From an uncultured bacterium (GTDB taxonomy: Bacteria > Actinomycetota > Coriobacteriia > Coriobacteriales > Coriobacteriaceae): DNA of 64,000 nucleotides. Under the pieces are notes generated by a model, which was given only the letters and a program-made list of their open reading frames with translations, did no database searches and was not told the origin of the DNA. The position numbers and the translations under genes are program-made. The stretch lies in contig CAJMPY010000008.1 of the NCBI GenBank assembly GCA_905215385.1, positions 27,341 through 91,340 on the forward strand, read 5' to 3'. Below are positions 56,562 to 64,000 of the stretch, piece after piece (within the stretch, counting starts at the first letter, position 1; every line of letters begins with the position of its first letter).

Positions 56562-59138
56562 TTACTTGTCGGCGGCTGCTTTCTTGGCAGTCGACTTCTT
56601 CGCGGTCGTCTTCTTGGCAGCAGTCTTCTTTGCCGCCGTCGTCTTCTTGGCCGTGCTCGCCTTGGTCGTGGTCTTGCGACCGCGGGTGGGCTTCTTCTCC
56701 TTGGTCGGGCAGTCCATGTTCACGCAAATACGCCACGGACCGCGCGCCGTGTTGACCACCACGATGGGGGCGCCGCACTCGGGGCAGGTCTCACCCGTTG
56801 CCTCGAGCTTACCGCGCGCCGGCAGAGGATAGCTCACGCCGCAGTCATCGTAGTTGGTGCAGCGGATAAAGCGCTTGCCGCTCTTCTCGCTCTTGTGCGC
56901 GATCAGGTCGCCATGGCGTCCGGCCTCGGCGCACACCTTGCACTCGCCCACCTTAAGGTCAGGCTCGTAGTTGGTGGGGCACGTGGGGTTCACGCAAATC
57001 TCGAAGGCCTTCTGGCGGAACGGCTGGCACTTAATGCGCGGCGCGCCGCACTCGGGGCACACGGCTGCCTCGCCCTCGAGCGGGCTCACCTTGACGCCGC
57101 TCGGCACCGGATAGGTCACATCGCAGTCGGGCCAGCCCATGCAGCCGATAAAGCTGCCACGGGTCTTGGCGCTCGTCTTCATAACCAAGTCCTTGCCGCA
57201 CTTGGGGCAAGCGCCCACGCGCGCATCGGCCGTGACGGCGTCGCTGATGGCGTCGCCCAGCTCCTGCGTGTGCTTGAGCAGCTCGTCGAGCACGCCGGCC
57301 AGCAGCGCACGCGAGTGCGTCACGACATGCTCTTCGGTGTCCTCGCCGCGCTCGACGCGGGTCATATCGCCATCAAGCTCGCTGGTCATATCGGGGCTCG
57401 TGATGCGCGGGGCAAATTGCGTCAGCGCGTCGATGATAGCGATGCCCAGCTGGCTCGGCTCAACGGGATCATTTTTGAGATAGCGCACGGCATACAGGCG
57501 CTCGATGATGCTCGCACGCGTGGACTTGGTACCCAGGCCGCGCTTTTCCATCTCCTGCACGAGCTTGCCCTGGCTGTAGCGCGCGGGCGGCTCGGTCTGC
57601 TTGGCCTCGAGTTTAATGTCGAACACATCGACCGTATCGCCCTGCTCCAGCGGCGGCATCTGCTCATCGCGCTTAAGTCCATACGGATACGCCTCGCGGA
57701 AGCCCGGAGTCACGAGCACATCGCCCGAAGCCACGAACGGCTCACCGTTCACGTCGAGCTCGAGCTTGGTGTTCTCGATGGTCGCGGGACCCATAAGCGT
57801 CGCCAGGAAGCGACGGGCGATCAGGTCATAGAGCTTGCGCTGGCCGCCGTCGAGCGTGGACGGATCGCCCTCGCCCGTGGGGTAGATAGGCGGGTGGTCG
57901 GTGGTCTCGACTTTACCGCGCGTGGGCTTCATGGGACCAGCGAGTACCTTTTTGCACACGGGCGCCAGCGCCGGGTTGATCTTTGCCAGGTCACTCACCA
58001 CGGCACCCAAATCGAGCGTCGCGGGATACACGGTGTTGTCGACACGCGGGTAGCTGATGAGGCCCGCCATGTAGAGGGACTCGGCGATGCGCATGGTACG
58101 CGCAGGCGAGATGCCCTCGGCAGCGGCGGCGGCCTGCAGCGAGGTGGTCGCAAACGGCGTGGGCGGCTGCTGCTTGCGGGAGCGCTTGGTCACCGCGGCG
58201 ACGGTTGCCGTCGCGACGCCGTCAACATGGTTGTACGCCGTCTCAGCAGCATCTTTGTCGGCAAAGCGCGCCGTCTTGTGCGCAATCTTAAAGCGGTCGT
58301 CCTCGGCAGCGCCCTGCGCAGCACCCATGCCGCGAATCTGCCAATAGTCCTCGGGCACAAACGCCATGCGCTCGCGCTCGCGCTCGACCACCAGGGCAAG
58401 CGTCGGTGTCTGCACGCGGCCGGCGGAGCGCACGTTGCCAAAGCCGCCGAACTTGGCGAGCGTCAGATAGCGCGTGAGCACCGCGCCCCAGATAAGGTCG
58501 ATGTGCTGACGGCTCTCGCCGGCGTCGGCCAGATTCTGGTCGAGCGAGACGAGATTATCGAAGGCCTGCGTGATCTCGGCCTTGGTAAACGAAGAGTATT
58601 GGGCGCGGGCAACCGGCAAGTCGGGCGCCACCTCACGCACCTTGTTGAGAGCGTCCGAACCGATCAGCTCGCCCTCGCGATCGAAGTCCGTGGCGATGAT
58701 GACACTGTCGGACTTTTTGGCGAGGTTCTTGAGCGAGCGAATGAGCTCTTTCTCGGCCGGCAGCTTAATGACGGGCGCCCAGGTGAGATAGGGCAGGCTC
58801 TCGAGCTTCCAGCCCTTGATGGAGATACCATCGGCAAGAAACGGCTTGCGCTTGGTGTCGTAGGGCGGACGAGCCAGGCCATCGGGCATGTCGGCCGGCA
58901 GCATCTCGCCGTCCTCAGTAACCGAATACCAGCCCAGCTTTTTATCGAACAGCACGCTGTCGCAAAAATCGGGCGCAAGGATGTGACCGGCAAGGCCGAT
59001 CGTCACGCACTCCTCGCCCTTCCACTCAAAACGGTAGATGGCGGTGTTGTATACCTTGTCCTTTTTGGGTTTGCCCGTGGACAGACGCTCGGCGATCTGA
59101 CGCGCGGCGTCGTTTTTCTCGGCGATGATGAGCTTCAA
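56562..59138 (-). CDS. topA: DNA topoisomerase I, archaeal-type
   Basis: This 858-residue type IA topoisomerase relaxes negative supercoils. It starts MKLIIAEKNDAARQIA, has the TOPRIM DxDREGELI signature (FDREGELIGSDAL) and the active tyrosine Y363 in GLISYPRVDNT. The start and the overall pattern are like archaeal topoisomerase I rather than the standard bacterial TopA. The C-terminus holds about four CxxC zinc fingers (CPECGAP twice) and ends with a lysine/alanine/threonine tail (KKTAAKKTTAKK) like histone H1, found in Actinobacteria. It is the only gene of its transcript except perhaps hypB upstream. Confidence 0.9.
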   Translation of the reverse strand: MKLIIAEKNDAARQIAERLSTGKPKKDKVYNTAIYRFEWKGEECVTIGLAGHILAPDFCDSVLFDKKLGWYSVTEDGEMLPADMPDGLARPPYDTKRKPFLADGISIKGWKLESLPYLTWAPVIKLPAEKELIRSLKNLAKKSDSVIIATDFDREGELIGSDALNKVREVAPDLPVARAQYSSFTKAEITQAFDNLVSLDQNLADAGESRQHIDLIWGAVLTRYLTLAKFGGFGNVRSAGRVQTPTLALVVERERERMAFVPEDYWQIRGMGAAQGAAEDDRFKIAHKTARFADKDAAETAYNHVDGVATATVAAVTKRSRKQQPPTPFATTSLQAAAAAEGISPARTMRIAESLYMAGLISYPRVDNTVYPATLDLGAVVSDLAKINPALAPVCKKVLAGPMKPTRGKVETTDHPPIYPTGEGDPSTLDGGQRKLYDLIARRFLATLMGPATIENTKLELDVNGEPFVASGDVLVTPGFREAYPYGLKRDEQMPPLEQGDTVDVFDIKLEAKQTEPPARYSQGKLVQEMEKRGLGTKSTRASIIERLYAVRYLKNDPVEPSQLGIAIIDALTQFAPRITSPDMTSELDGDMTRVERGEDTEEHVVTHSRALLAGVLDELLKHTQELGDAISDAVTADARVGACPKCGKDLVMKTSAKTRGSFIGCMGWPDCDVTYPVPSGVKVSPLEGEAAVCPECGAPRIKCQPFRQKAFEICVNPTCPTNYEPDLKVGECKVCAEAGRHGDLIAHKSEKSGKRFIRCTNYDDCGVSYPLPARGKLEATGETCPECGAPIVVVNTARGPWRICVNMDCPTKEKKPTRGRKTTTKASTAKKTTAAKKTAAKKTTAKKSTAKKAAADK

Positions 59139-59192
59139 AAGAGGCTCCTATCTCGTGTCTCTGCGGCTACGCCCGCCCGTATGGCGGCCGAT

Positions 59193-59876
59193 TTACGCCC
59201 TTGCTTGCTCGATCTGCCCGATGAGCCAATCGCACCAGGCATCCATGCCCTCGCCCTTGCGCGCGCTCACGGCAAACCGCGGCGCCTGCGGATTGAGGTC
59301 ATCGAGTGTCTTAGTATACCTATCCATGTCAAAATCGAAAGCCGGGGCCACGTCGACCTTATTGAGCAGCTGCGCGCCGGCGTGCTGGAAGATGCCCGGG
59401 TACTTGATGGGCTTGTCGTCGCCCTCGGGCACCGAGAGAATCATGATGGACAGGTTCTCGCCCAGGTCAAAGTCGACCGGGCAGACTAGGTTGCCCACAT
59501 TTTCGATAAAGATGACGTCGATGTTCTCCAGACCGACGGCCTGGTCGAACGCGTCAACGGCCTCCATGATCATGTTGCCCTCGAGGTGGCACAGGCCGCC
59601 CGTGTTGATCTGGATGGCGGGCATGCCGGCTTCCTTCATGGTGATTGCGTCGACATCCGAGGCGATATCGCCCTCGACGACGGCACAGCGCAGGCCGGCC
59701 TTGTCACGCAGGCGCTCGTTGGTGCCCAGGATCGTGGTGGTCTTGCCCGAACCGGGGCTCGACAAGACGTTGATCACATAGGTGTTTGTCTTATTAAATC
59801 GCTGACGCAGCTGATCTGCCAGGCGCTCGTTGCGCGACAGAATCGGCGACGCGATATCAATCGTTTTCTCGGCCAT
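59193..59876 (-). CDS. hypB: Hydrogenase nickel incorporation GTPase HypB
   Basis: HypB is a GTPase that helps insert nickel into [NiFe]-hydrogenase. The 227-residue protein has the P-loop NVLSSPGSGKTTT, EGDIASDVDA, QINTGGLCHLE, and NLVCPVDFDLGE with the metal-binding cysteine. It lacks the N-terminal histidine-rich nickel-storage stretch found in some HypB proteins. It follows hypA by 55 bp with AGGAG upstream. No hydrogenase structural genes are in the window. Confidence 0.95.
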   Translation of the reverse strand: MAEKTIDIASPILSRNERLADQLRQRFNKTNTYVINVLSSPGSGKTTTILGTNERLRDKAGLRCAVVEGDIASDVDAITMKEAGMPAIQINTGGLCHLEGNMIMEAVDAFDQAVGLENIDVIFIENVGNLVCPVDFDLGENLSIMILSVPEGDDKPIKYPGIFQHAGAQLLNKVDVAPAFDFDMDRYTKTLDDLNPQAPRFAVSARKGEGMDAWCDWLIGQIEQARA

Positions 59877-59931
59877 ACTTAGCGCTCCTTACTTTGGCCC
59901 CTTTATACCCCATCACTAGATGGCTAGCGGG

Positions 59932-60288
59932 CTAATCGTCGGGGGTTTCGATTTCGATACTCGCGATATCGAGCTCGCGGCCGTGCAGTAGGCGCACGTT
60001 GGCGCCACCACACTGGGGACAGCGACAGTGGAAGCGATCGTGGTCGAAAACCTCGCCGCAGTCCAAGCATTCACTTTGCGGATGGACCTCCTCCACGGCA
60101 AGCTCGCAGCCTCGCGTGAGCGGGTCCTCGTCGCGAAATGTCTCCCACGCAAAGTCGAGCGCCTCGCGCACAACTTCGGTCATATCCCCGATACGCAGCG
60201 TTACCAAAACGGCGCGCGAGGCCCCCGCCCCACGCGCCGCGCGAATCACTGTATCGAGTATGCCGTTGACAATGCCAACCTCGTGCAT
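59932..60288 (-). CDS. hypA: Hydrogenase nickel metallochaperone HypA
   Basis: HypA binds nickel through the N-terminal MHE (H2) and delivers it with HypB; a zinc site comes from paired cysteines CLDCGEVF and CRCPQCGG near residues 74-93. The 118-residue length is typical. It starts six bases after tatC, so tatC-hypA-hypB are likely co-transcribed. This fits Tat-exported [NiFe]-hydrogenase. Confidence 0.94.
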   Translation of the reverse strand: MHEVGIVNGILDTVIRAARGAGASRAVLVTLRIGDMTEVVREALDFAWETFRDEDPLTRGCELAVEEVHPQSECLDCGEVFDHDRFHCRCPQCGGANVRLLHGRELDIASIEIETPDD

Positions 60289-60294
60289 ACCGAT

Positions 60295-61086
60295 TTACTC
60301 CTCGTCGTCCTCATCGTCCGAGAACAGGTCCAGACGGCTCACAAACAAGCCTTCCTTGCCCTCGCGCGCGGTAATGACCACGCGGGCGATGGCGAGCGAA
60401 ATCTCGTAGAGCGAGAGCAGGGCGCCATACATGAGGCCCAGCGTAACGGGCGAGCCGTCGGGCGTAATCACAGCCGAGCCCACAAGCAGGCCAACGTATA
60501 CATAACGCCAGGCGCTGCGGAAGGCCGCGTAGGACACGATGTGGAAAACAGACAGGTAGAAGATGATGAGCGGCAGCTCAAACGCCACACCAAAGCCGAT
60601 CATAAAGAGCAGCTCCATGTTGACGTAGTTCTCCAGATCGGGCAGCGCCGTGGCAACGGCCGAGGTCTCGCCGATGAGCCACTCAAAGCCTGCCGGGATA
60701 ATGATGAAGTAGCAGAAGATGGCACCCAGGAAGAACAGCACCGTCGAGGCGAGCACCGTGGGCACAACCCATTTGCGCTCGTTGGGACGCAGCGCCGGCA
60801 GGAAAAACGCCAGAATCTGCCAGATGATCATGGGCGTGCACATGACCACGGCCATCTTGATGGCCAGCGAGAAGCGCAAGCCAAAGCCGCCGAGCGTGGT
60901 GGTGATGTAGAACTTACCGTCCGGCACAAAGGAGCGGATGGGGTCTTCCAGGATGTCGAGCACCACGGGCGTGGCGAAATACAGCACGATGGCGGCGGCA
61001 AACACCGACACGACCACGATGGTCAGGCGGCGACGGAGCTCGCCCAGGTGATCGAAGAGCGGCATGCGCGCAGGTCCGATAGGCAT
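60295..61086 (-). CDS. tatC: Twin-arginine translocase subunit TatC
   Basis: TatC is the six-helix receptor of the twin-arginine protein export system. This 263-residue protein has FDHLGELRRRLTI near the start (the E and RRR are the signal-binding region), LRPNERKW in the first large loop, and the FGVAFELPLIIFYL helix with the conserved F-E/LP. Its ATG overlaps the tatB stop by one base. The acidic C-terminal tail is short. Confidence 0.95.
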   Translation of the reverse strand: MPIGPARMPLFDHLGELRRRLTIVVVSVFAAAIVLYFATPVVLDILEDPIRSFVPDGKFYITTTLGGFGLRFSLAIKMAVVMCTPMIIWQILAFFLPALRPNERKWVVPTVLASTVLFFLGAIFCYFIIIPAGFEWLIGETSAVATALPDLENYVNMELLFMIGFGVAFELPLIIFYLSVFHIVSYAAFRSAWRYVYVGLLVGSAVITPDGSPVTLGLMYGALLSLYEISLAIARVVITAREGKEGLFVSRLDLFSDDEDDEE

Positions 61087-61676
61087 TACTCATCGCCTCC
61101 CTTCGGGGCGTCGGCGGCAGCGGCGTCGTCCTCGGCCTCGAGCTCGCGAGCGAGCTGGTCGACGACGGCCTTGCGCTTGCGGGGACGACGGGCATAGAGG
61201 TCGGCCGCCGTGGGCTCTGCCGGCTCGGGCTCGGGCTCCGGCTCGGCAGCAGGCTCGGGCTCGACGACAGGCTCGGCGGCAGCGGCAGGCTCGGCGCTCT
61301 CGGCCTCGGACTCCTCAGCAGCACCCTCGCCCTCGGCGGCAGCCTCGCTCGCGGCCTTCTCGGCGGCAAGGCGGGCGCGACGCTCGGCAAAGGTCTCCTT
61401 CTTGACGGGCGCTGCCGTCTCGGCGGCATCCTCGTCCGCATCGGAATCGTCGTCGGTCGCAGCAGCCTTCTTGGGCTTGACCGGGGCCGACGCGGCCTCA
61501 CTCACCGGATCGATGATCTCGGACTGAACAACAGCCGTCATCTTTTCCTGCGTCTCGCGGAACTGACGGATGGCACGGCCGATCGTGCGGCCCATCTGCG
61601 GGAGCTTATCCGGGCCAAACAGCAAAAAGCCGAAGACCACGATGATCGCGAGCTCACCCTCTCCAATACCAAACAC
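61086..61676 (-). CDS. tatB: Sec-independent translocase subunit TatB/TatA-like
   Basis: This 196-residue Tat subunit starts with a short membrane helix (FGIGEGELAIIVVFGFLLFGP), the FGP hinge, and an amphipathic helix (DKLPQMGRTIGRAIRQFRE). The long, alanine/glutamate/proline-rich tail (EPEPAAEPEPEPEPAEP) makes it TatB-like in length. A GTG at 61676 with GGAGG at ideal spacing is the best start; the upstream codons are unlike the family. It precedes tatC. Confidence 0.88.
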   Translation of the reverse strand: MFGIGEGELAIIVVFGFLLFGPDKLPQMGRTIGRAIRQFRETQEKMTAVVQSEIIDPVSEAASAPVKPKKAAATDDDSDADEDAAETAAPVKKETFAERRARLAAEKAASEAAAEGEGAAEESEAESAEPAAAAEPVVEPEPAAEPEPEPEPAEPTAADLYARRPRKRKAVVDQLARELEAEDDAAAADAPKGGDE

Positions 61677-61828
61677 ACATACCTCCAAGGCTCGATGTGA
61701 GTCGAGCCCGCACCGCGCCATTCGGCCGGAACTCGTCTATTCATTCGGTCAAGTATAGCGCCCGGACGCCAAAACGTCCGAGCGCATCACAAACATATGC
61801 CAAACGGCACGCCCTTTTGGGGCAGGGC

Positions 61829-62143
61829 CTATGCGGCCGTGATCGAAATCTCCTGGTCCACGCCCAGCAGCTGAACCACGCGCATCACCGGGGGCTGCAC
61901 GTTGATGCAGCTAAAGCGCTTGCCGTGGTCGACCGCGTGGTGCGCGGCGCCCACGAGCACGCCAATGCCCGTCGAATCGATGTAGCTCACCTGGGCAAAA
62001 TCGAGCTCAACGGCCTCGGTGGGCTGCTCAAGCGCCAGGTCGATGGCATTGCGCAGGCTATCGGCGTTAGAGATATCGATCTCGCCGGTTACCTTAATGG
62101 TGTAGAGCTCTGGCGTGGGGTTGGTGGAAATACCCAAATCCAT
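61829..62143 (-). CDS. STAS-domain anti-sigma factor antagonist
   Basis: This 104-residue protein is a single STAS domain like SpoIIAA/RsbV, with the phosphorylatable serine in SYIDSTGIGVLVG (about residues 53-65). It would bind an anti-sigma factor kinase when unphosphorylated. No kinase or sigma gene is adjacent, so its regulon is unknown. AAAGGAG lies upstream. Confidence 0.9.
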   Translation of the reverse strand: MDLGISTNPTPELYTIKVTGEIDISNADSLRNAIDLALEQPTEAVELDFAQVSYIDSTGIGVLVGAAHHAVDHGKRFSCINVQPPVMRVVQLLGVDQEISITAA

Positions 62144-62194
62144 GTATACGCTCCTTTACGTATCGAAAGTGCGGATAGTACGGGAAGCCGCGCG

Positions 62195-63499
62195 TTAGGC
62201 GCGCTCGGCACGAGCAAGCTCGGCAGCGACAAGCTTAACGGCCAGCACCAGCACATCGAGCGCAGCCTCCAGGTCCTCGACCGTGGGATAGCTCGGCGCG
62301 ATGCGGATGTTGGTGTCGCGCGGGTCCTTGCCATAGGGCCAGGTAGCACCGGCCGGTGTGAGCTTGACGCCCAAGTCGGCGCAAAGCGCGGCGACCTTCT
62401 GGGCCGAGCCCTCGGGGCCATCGAAGCTCACAAAGTAGCCGCCGCGGGGATGCGTCCAGGTGGCGCAACCCGTGTCGCCCAGGCCCTCGGTGAGCTTGCG
62501 CTCGACGGCCTCAAAGCGCGGACGCAGGAACTCGGCGTGCTTTTTCATGTGCTCCTTGACCGCCTCGATGGTGGGAAGGAAGCGCACGTGGCGCAGCTGG
62601 TTGAGCTTGTCGGCACTGATAAGGCCGGCCTTCAGGCGCTTGGAGAACTCGGCGATGACCGCGGGGCTCGCACCGATAAAGCCGATACCGGCGCCCGGGA
62701 AGGTAATCTTGGACGTCGAGGCAAAGGCCACCACGCGGTCCTCGGTGCCCGCCGCGCGAGCGAGGTCAAAGATGTTTGCGAGCTCGTCGGTCTCGTCGTA
62801 CAGGTCGTGCACGCAGTAGGCGTTGTCCCAGAAGATGCGGAAATCGGGCGCGGCCGTGGGCATCTCGACCAGGCGGCGCACAGTGTCCTCGCTAAAGGTG
62901 ATGCCCGTGGGGTTGGAATACTTGGGCACGCACCAGATGCCCTTGATGGAATCGTCGGCGGCAACGAGGCGCTCGACCTCGTCCATGTCGGGACCGTTGT
63001 CGGTCATCGCGACGGGGACGTTCTCGATACCCAGGTCAGCGGTAATTCCAAAGTGGCGATCGTAACCGGGAACCGGACACAGGAACTTGACCTTCTTGCC
63101 GTCGTGCGCGGCCTCGTAGGCATCCCAGGGCTCGCTGCCGCACGAGCCGCAGCGCCAGAACATGCCAGCGATGTCGTGCTCGATCAGCAGGCTCGACGAA
63201 CCCAGCACGAGTGTCTGCTCGGCGGGGCAACCCAGGAACTCCCCTGCCAGCTTGCGTGCCGAGGGAATGCCCTCAAAGCAGCCGTAGTTGGAACAGTCGA
63301 CGTTGCCGTCGTGCAGATCGGCATCGGCATTGAGGATATCGAGCATGGGTCGAGAGATGTCCACCTGGAAGGGCGACGGCTTGCCGCGGGCCATGTCGAG
63401 CGCCAGGCCCTTGGCCTTGACCTCGGCGACCTCGGCTTTGAGCGCCTCGATGGCGGCATCGAGTTCGGTGGTTTCCATCTTCTGGTAGATCGTCTGCAT
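62195..63499 (-). CDS. PLP-dependent aminotransferase, aspartate-aminotransferase subfamily Ic-like
   Basis: This 434-residue class I aminotransferase has the PLP-lysine K264 in ASTSKITFPGAG, WCVPKYSNPTG, and FRIFWDNAYCVHD. The start (LALDMARGKPS, CFEGIPSARKL) and the TWTHPRGGYFVSF segment match the actinobacterial aspartate aminotransferase type (PF12897-like) rather than AlaT or HisC. It probably converts aspartate and 2-oxoglutarate to oxaloacetate and glutamate. It is 50 bp upstream of the STAS gene. Confidence 0.85.
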   Translation of the reverse strand: MQTIYQKMETTELDAAIEALKAEVAEVKAKGLALDMARGKPSPFQVDISRPMLDILNADADLHDGNVDCSNYGCFEGIPSARKLAGEFLGCPAEQTLVLGSSSLLIEHDIAGMFWRCGSCGSEPWDAYEAAHDGKKVKFLCPVPGYDRHFGITADLGIENVPVAMTDNGPDMDEVERLVAADDSIKGIWCVPKYSNPTGITFSEDTVRRLVEMPTAAPDFRIFWDNAYCVHDLYDETDELANIFDLARAAGTEDRVVAFASTSKITFPGAGIGFIGASPAVIAEFSKRLKAGLISADKLNQLRHVRFLPTIEAVKEHMKKHAEFLRPRFEAVERKLTEGLGDTGCATWTHPRGGYFVSFDGPEGSAQKVAALCADLGVKLTPAGATWPYGKDPRDTNIRIAPSYPTVEDLEAALDVLVLAVKLVAAELARAERA

Positions 63500-63649
63500 G
63501 GGTGCGACCTTTCGCGAAGCGGTACGTTGCAGTTCGTCTAAGTATAGACCGCCACCGCCGTAACGGTATGAAGCCGTGATAGATTAAGTCCATCGCAATG
63601 AATTACGTCATCGCCGCGCATGCCGGCGTGGGGCGCCCAAGGAGGCATT

Positions 63650-63904
63650 ATGGAATACGGTTCGTTTAGGGCTGAGGAATTCGGCGACCTGCAACGCCTG
63701 GTCGACGGGCTGTTTTACGATCGCCACGCCATCGACCGCCTGGATCTGATCGTACAGGCCGAGATCTTGGACCTGGCGCCCGATCTCATGGAAATCGTGA
63801 ACCTTTTGCCGCCCGGCTATTACGACCGCCAGTCACTTTGCGACCAGCTCAACTCCGCCTTGGCCGCCCACGGCTGGGGCGCCGTCTACGGAACGGTGGA
63901 ATAA
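63650..63904 (+). CDS. Small conserved acidic protein
   Basis: This 84-residue protein (MEYGSFRAEEFGDLQRL..., then LLPPGYYDRQSLCDQLNSAL) has a helical layout and a net negative charge. AGGAGG at ideal spacing supports the ATG at 63650; an earlier ATG lacks one. No family is recognised; similar short ORFs occur in Coriobacteriia. Confidence 0.72.
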   Translation: MEYGSFRAEEFGDLQRLVDGLFYDRHAIDRLDLIVQAEILDLAPDLMEIVNLLPPGYYDRQSLCDQLNSALAAHGWGAVYGTVE

Positions 63905-63970
63905 GCCTCGAGGCCGGCGATTTGGCCCGCTTCCCGACCTTGGCGGGTAGCGCACAGAGATGTGGTGTAA

Positions 63971-64000
63971 GAGGCGGGGCATGCCCCGCCTCCGCCCTTT
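63971..64000 (+). terminator. Terminator at window end
   Basis: A palindromic stem GAGGCGGGGC/GCCCCGCCTC (63971-63992) is followed by CCGCCCTTT, and the T-run may continue past the window. Confidence 0.75.

Noticed and set aside
56556..59489. 977-codon open frame on the plus strand opposite topA and hypB
   Set aside because: It is the antisense shadow of topA, whose frame has clear catalytic motifs; high GC keeps the opposite frame open.

Overview
The window looks like chromosomal DNA of a gut Actinobacterium of the Coriobacteriia, most like Collinsella. This is inferred from the GC-rich coding sequence, strong GGAGG-type ribosome sites, Gram-positive style lactose/tagatose-6-phosphate genes, an archaeal-type topoisomerase I, Tat plus HypA/HypB genes and an LPXTG surface protein. 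No rRNA or other species marker is present, so the genus is an inference.

Layout. (1) 1-15000 is a lactose/galactose locus. It holds the 3' part of galT, the lacA-lacB-lacX-lacC operon (minus strand), PTS EIIA (lacF), a LacI-type regulator divergent from lacE-lacG, a DeoR-type regulator (probable LacR) and galM. Together they import lactose as lactose-6-phosphate, split it and carry galactose-6-phosphate through tagatose-6-phosphate to tagatose-1,6-bisphosphate. The aldolase LacD is not in the window. An autoinhibited Fic protein with a perfect 30-bp inverted repeat over its promoter, and four tandem hairpins, lie inside this locus. (2) 15000-16100 has dispersed inverted repeats, an orphan PTS EIIB-like gene that has lost its catalytic histidine, and tRNA-Thr(CGU). 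(3) 16044-28328 is an integrative mobilizable element in the 3' half of that tRNA gene, bounded by 47-bp direct repeats. It carries a tyrosine integrase, a relaxase/MobC/coupling-protein operon with a DnaB-like ATPase, and cargo: an LPXTG protein, a DUF3006 protein and a membrane-anchored ComEC-like metallo-hydrolase. No conjugation pore genes are seen. (4) 29600-39700 is a GalNAc/galactosamine (probably mucin glycan) locus: yhcH, a second lacC-lacX pair, nagA, agaS, a GntR regulator and a complete mannose-family PTS with a YajC-like gene. A truncated nagA remnant marks a past rearrangement.

(5) 40300-64000 is mostly housekeeping: a DUF2975/XRE pair, a SurA-like anchored protein, an isocitrate-dehydrogenase operon that includes a reductase with a His/Cys-rich tail, DegV, hibernation factor HPF, a solute-binding lipoprotein behind a candidate structured RNA, comF, the tmk-holB-ricT operon, topA, hypB-hypA-tatC-tatB, a STAS protein and an aminotransferase.

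Regulation can be partly read. Direct TGTTC repeats spaced 10 bp lie upstream of lacA, lacF and the DeoR gene. A near-identical pair of LacI-type operators lies upstream of lacE. A GntR-type ACTGGTNNTAACCAGT palindrome lies before agaS and the GalNAc PTS. A separate ACCGTTCACSG motif recurs at the lactose and GalNAc PTS promoters. The most unusual items are the candidate structured RNA (49016-49280), the integrated element, the H-to-Y EIIB, the fic operator and tandem hairpins, and the metal-rich reductase tail.
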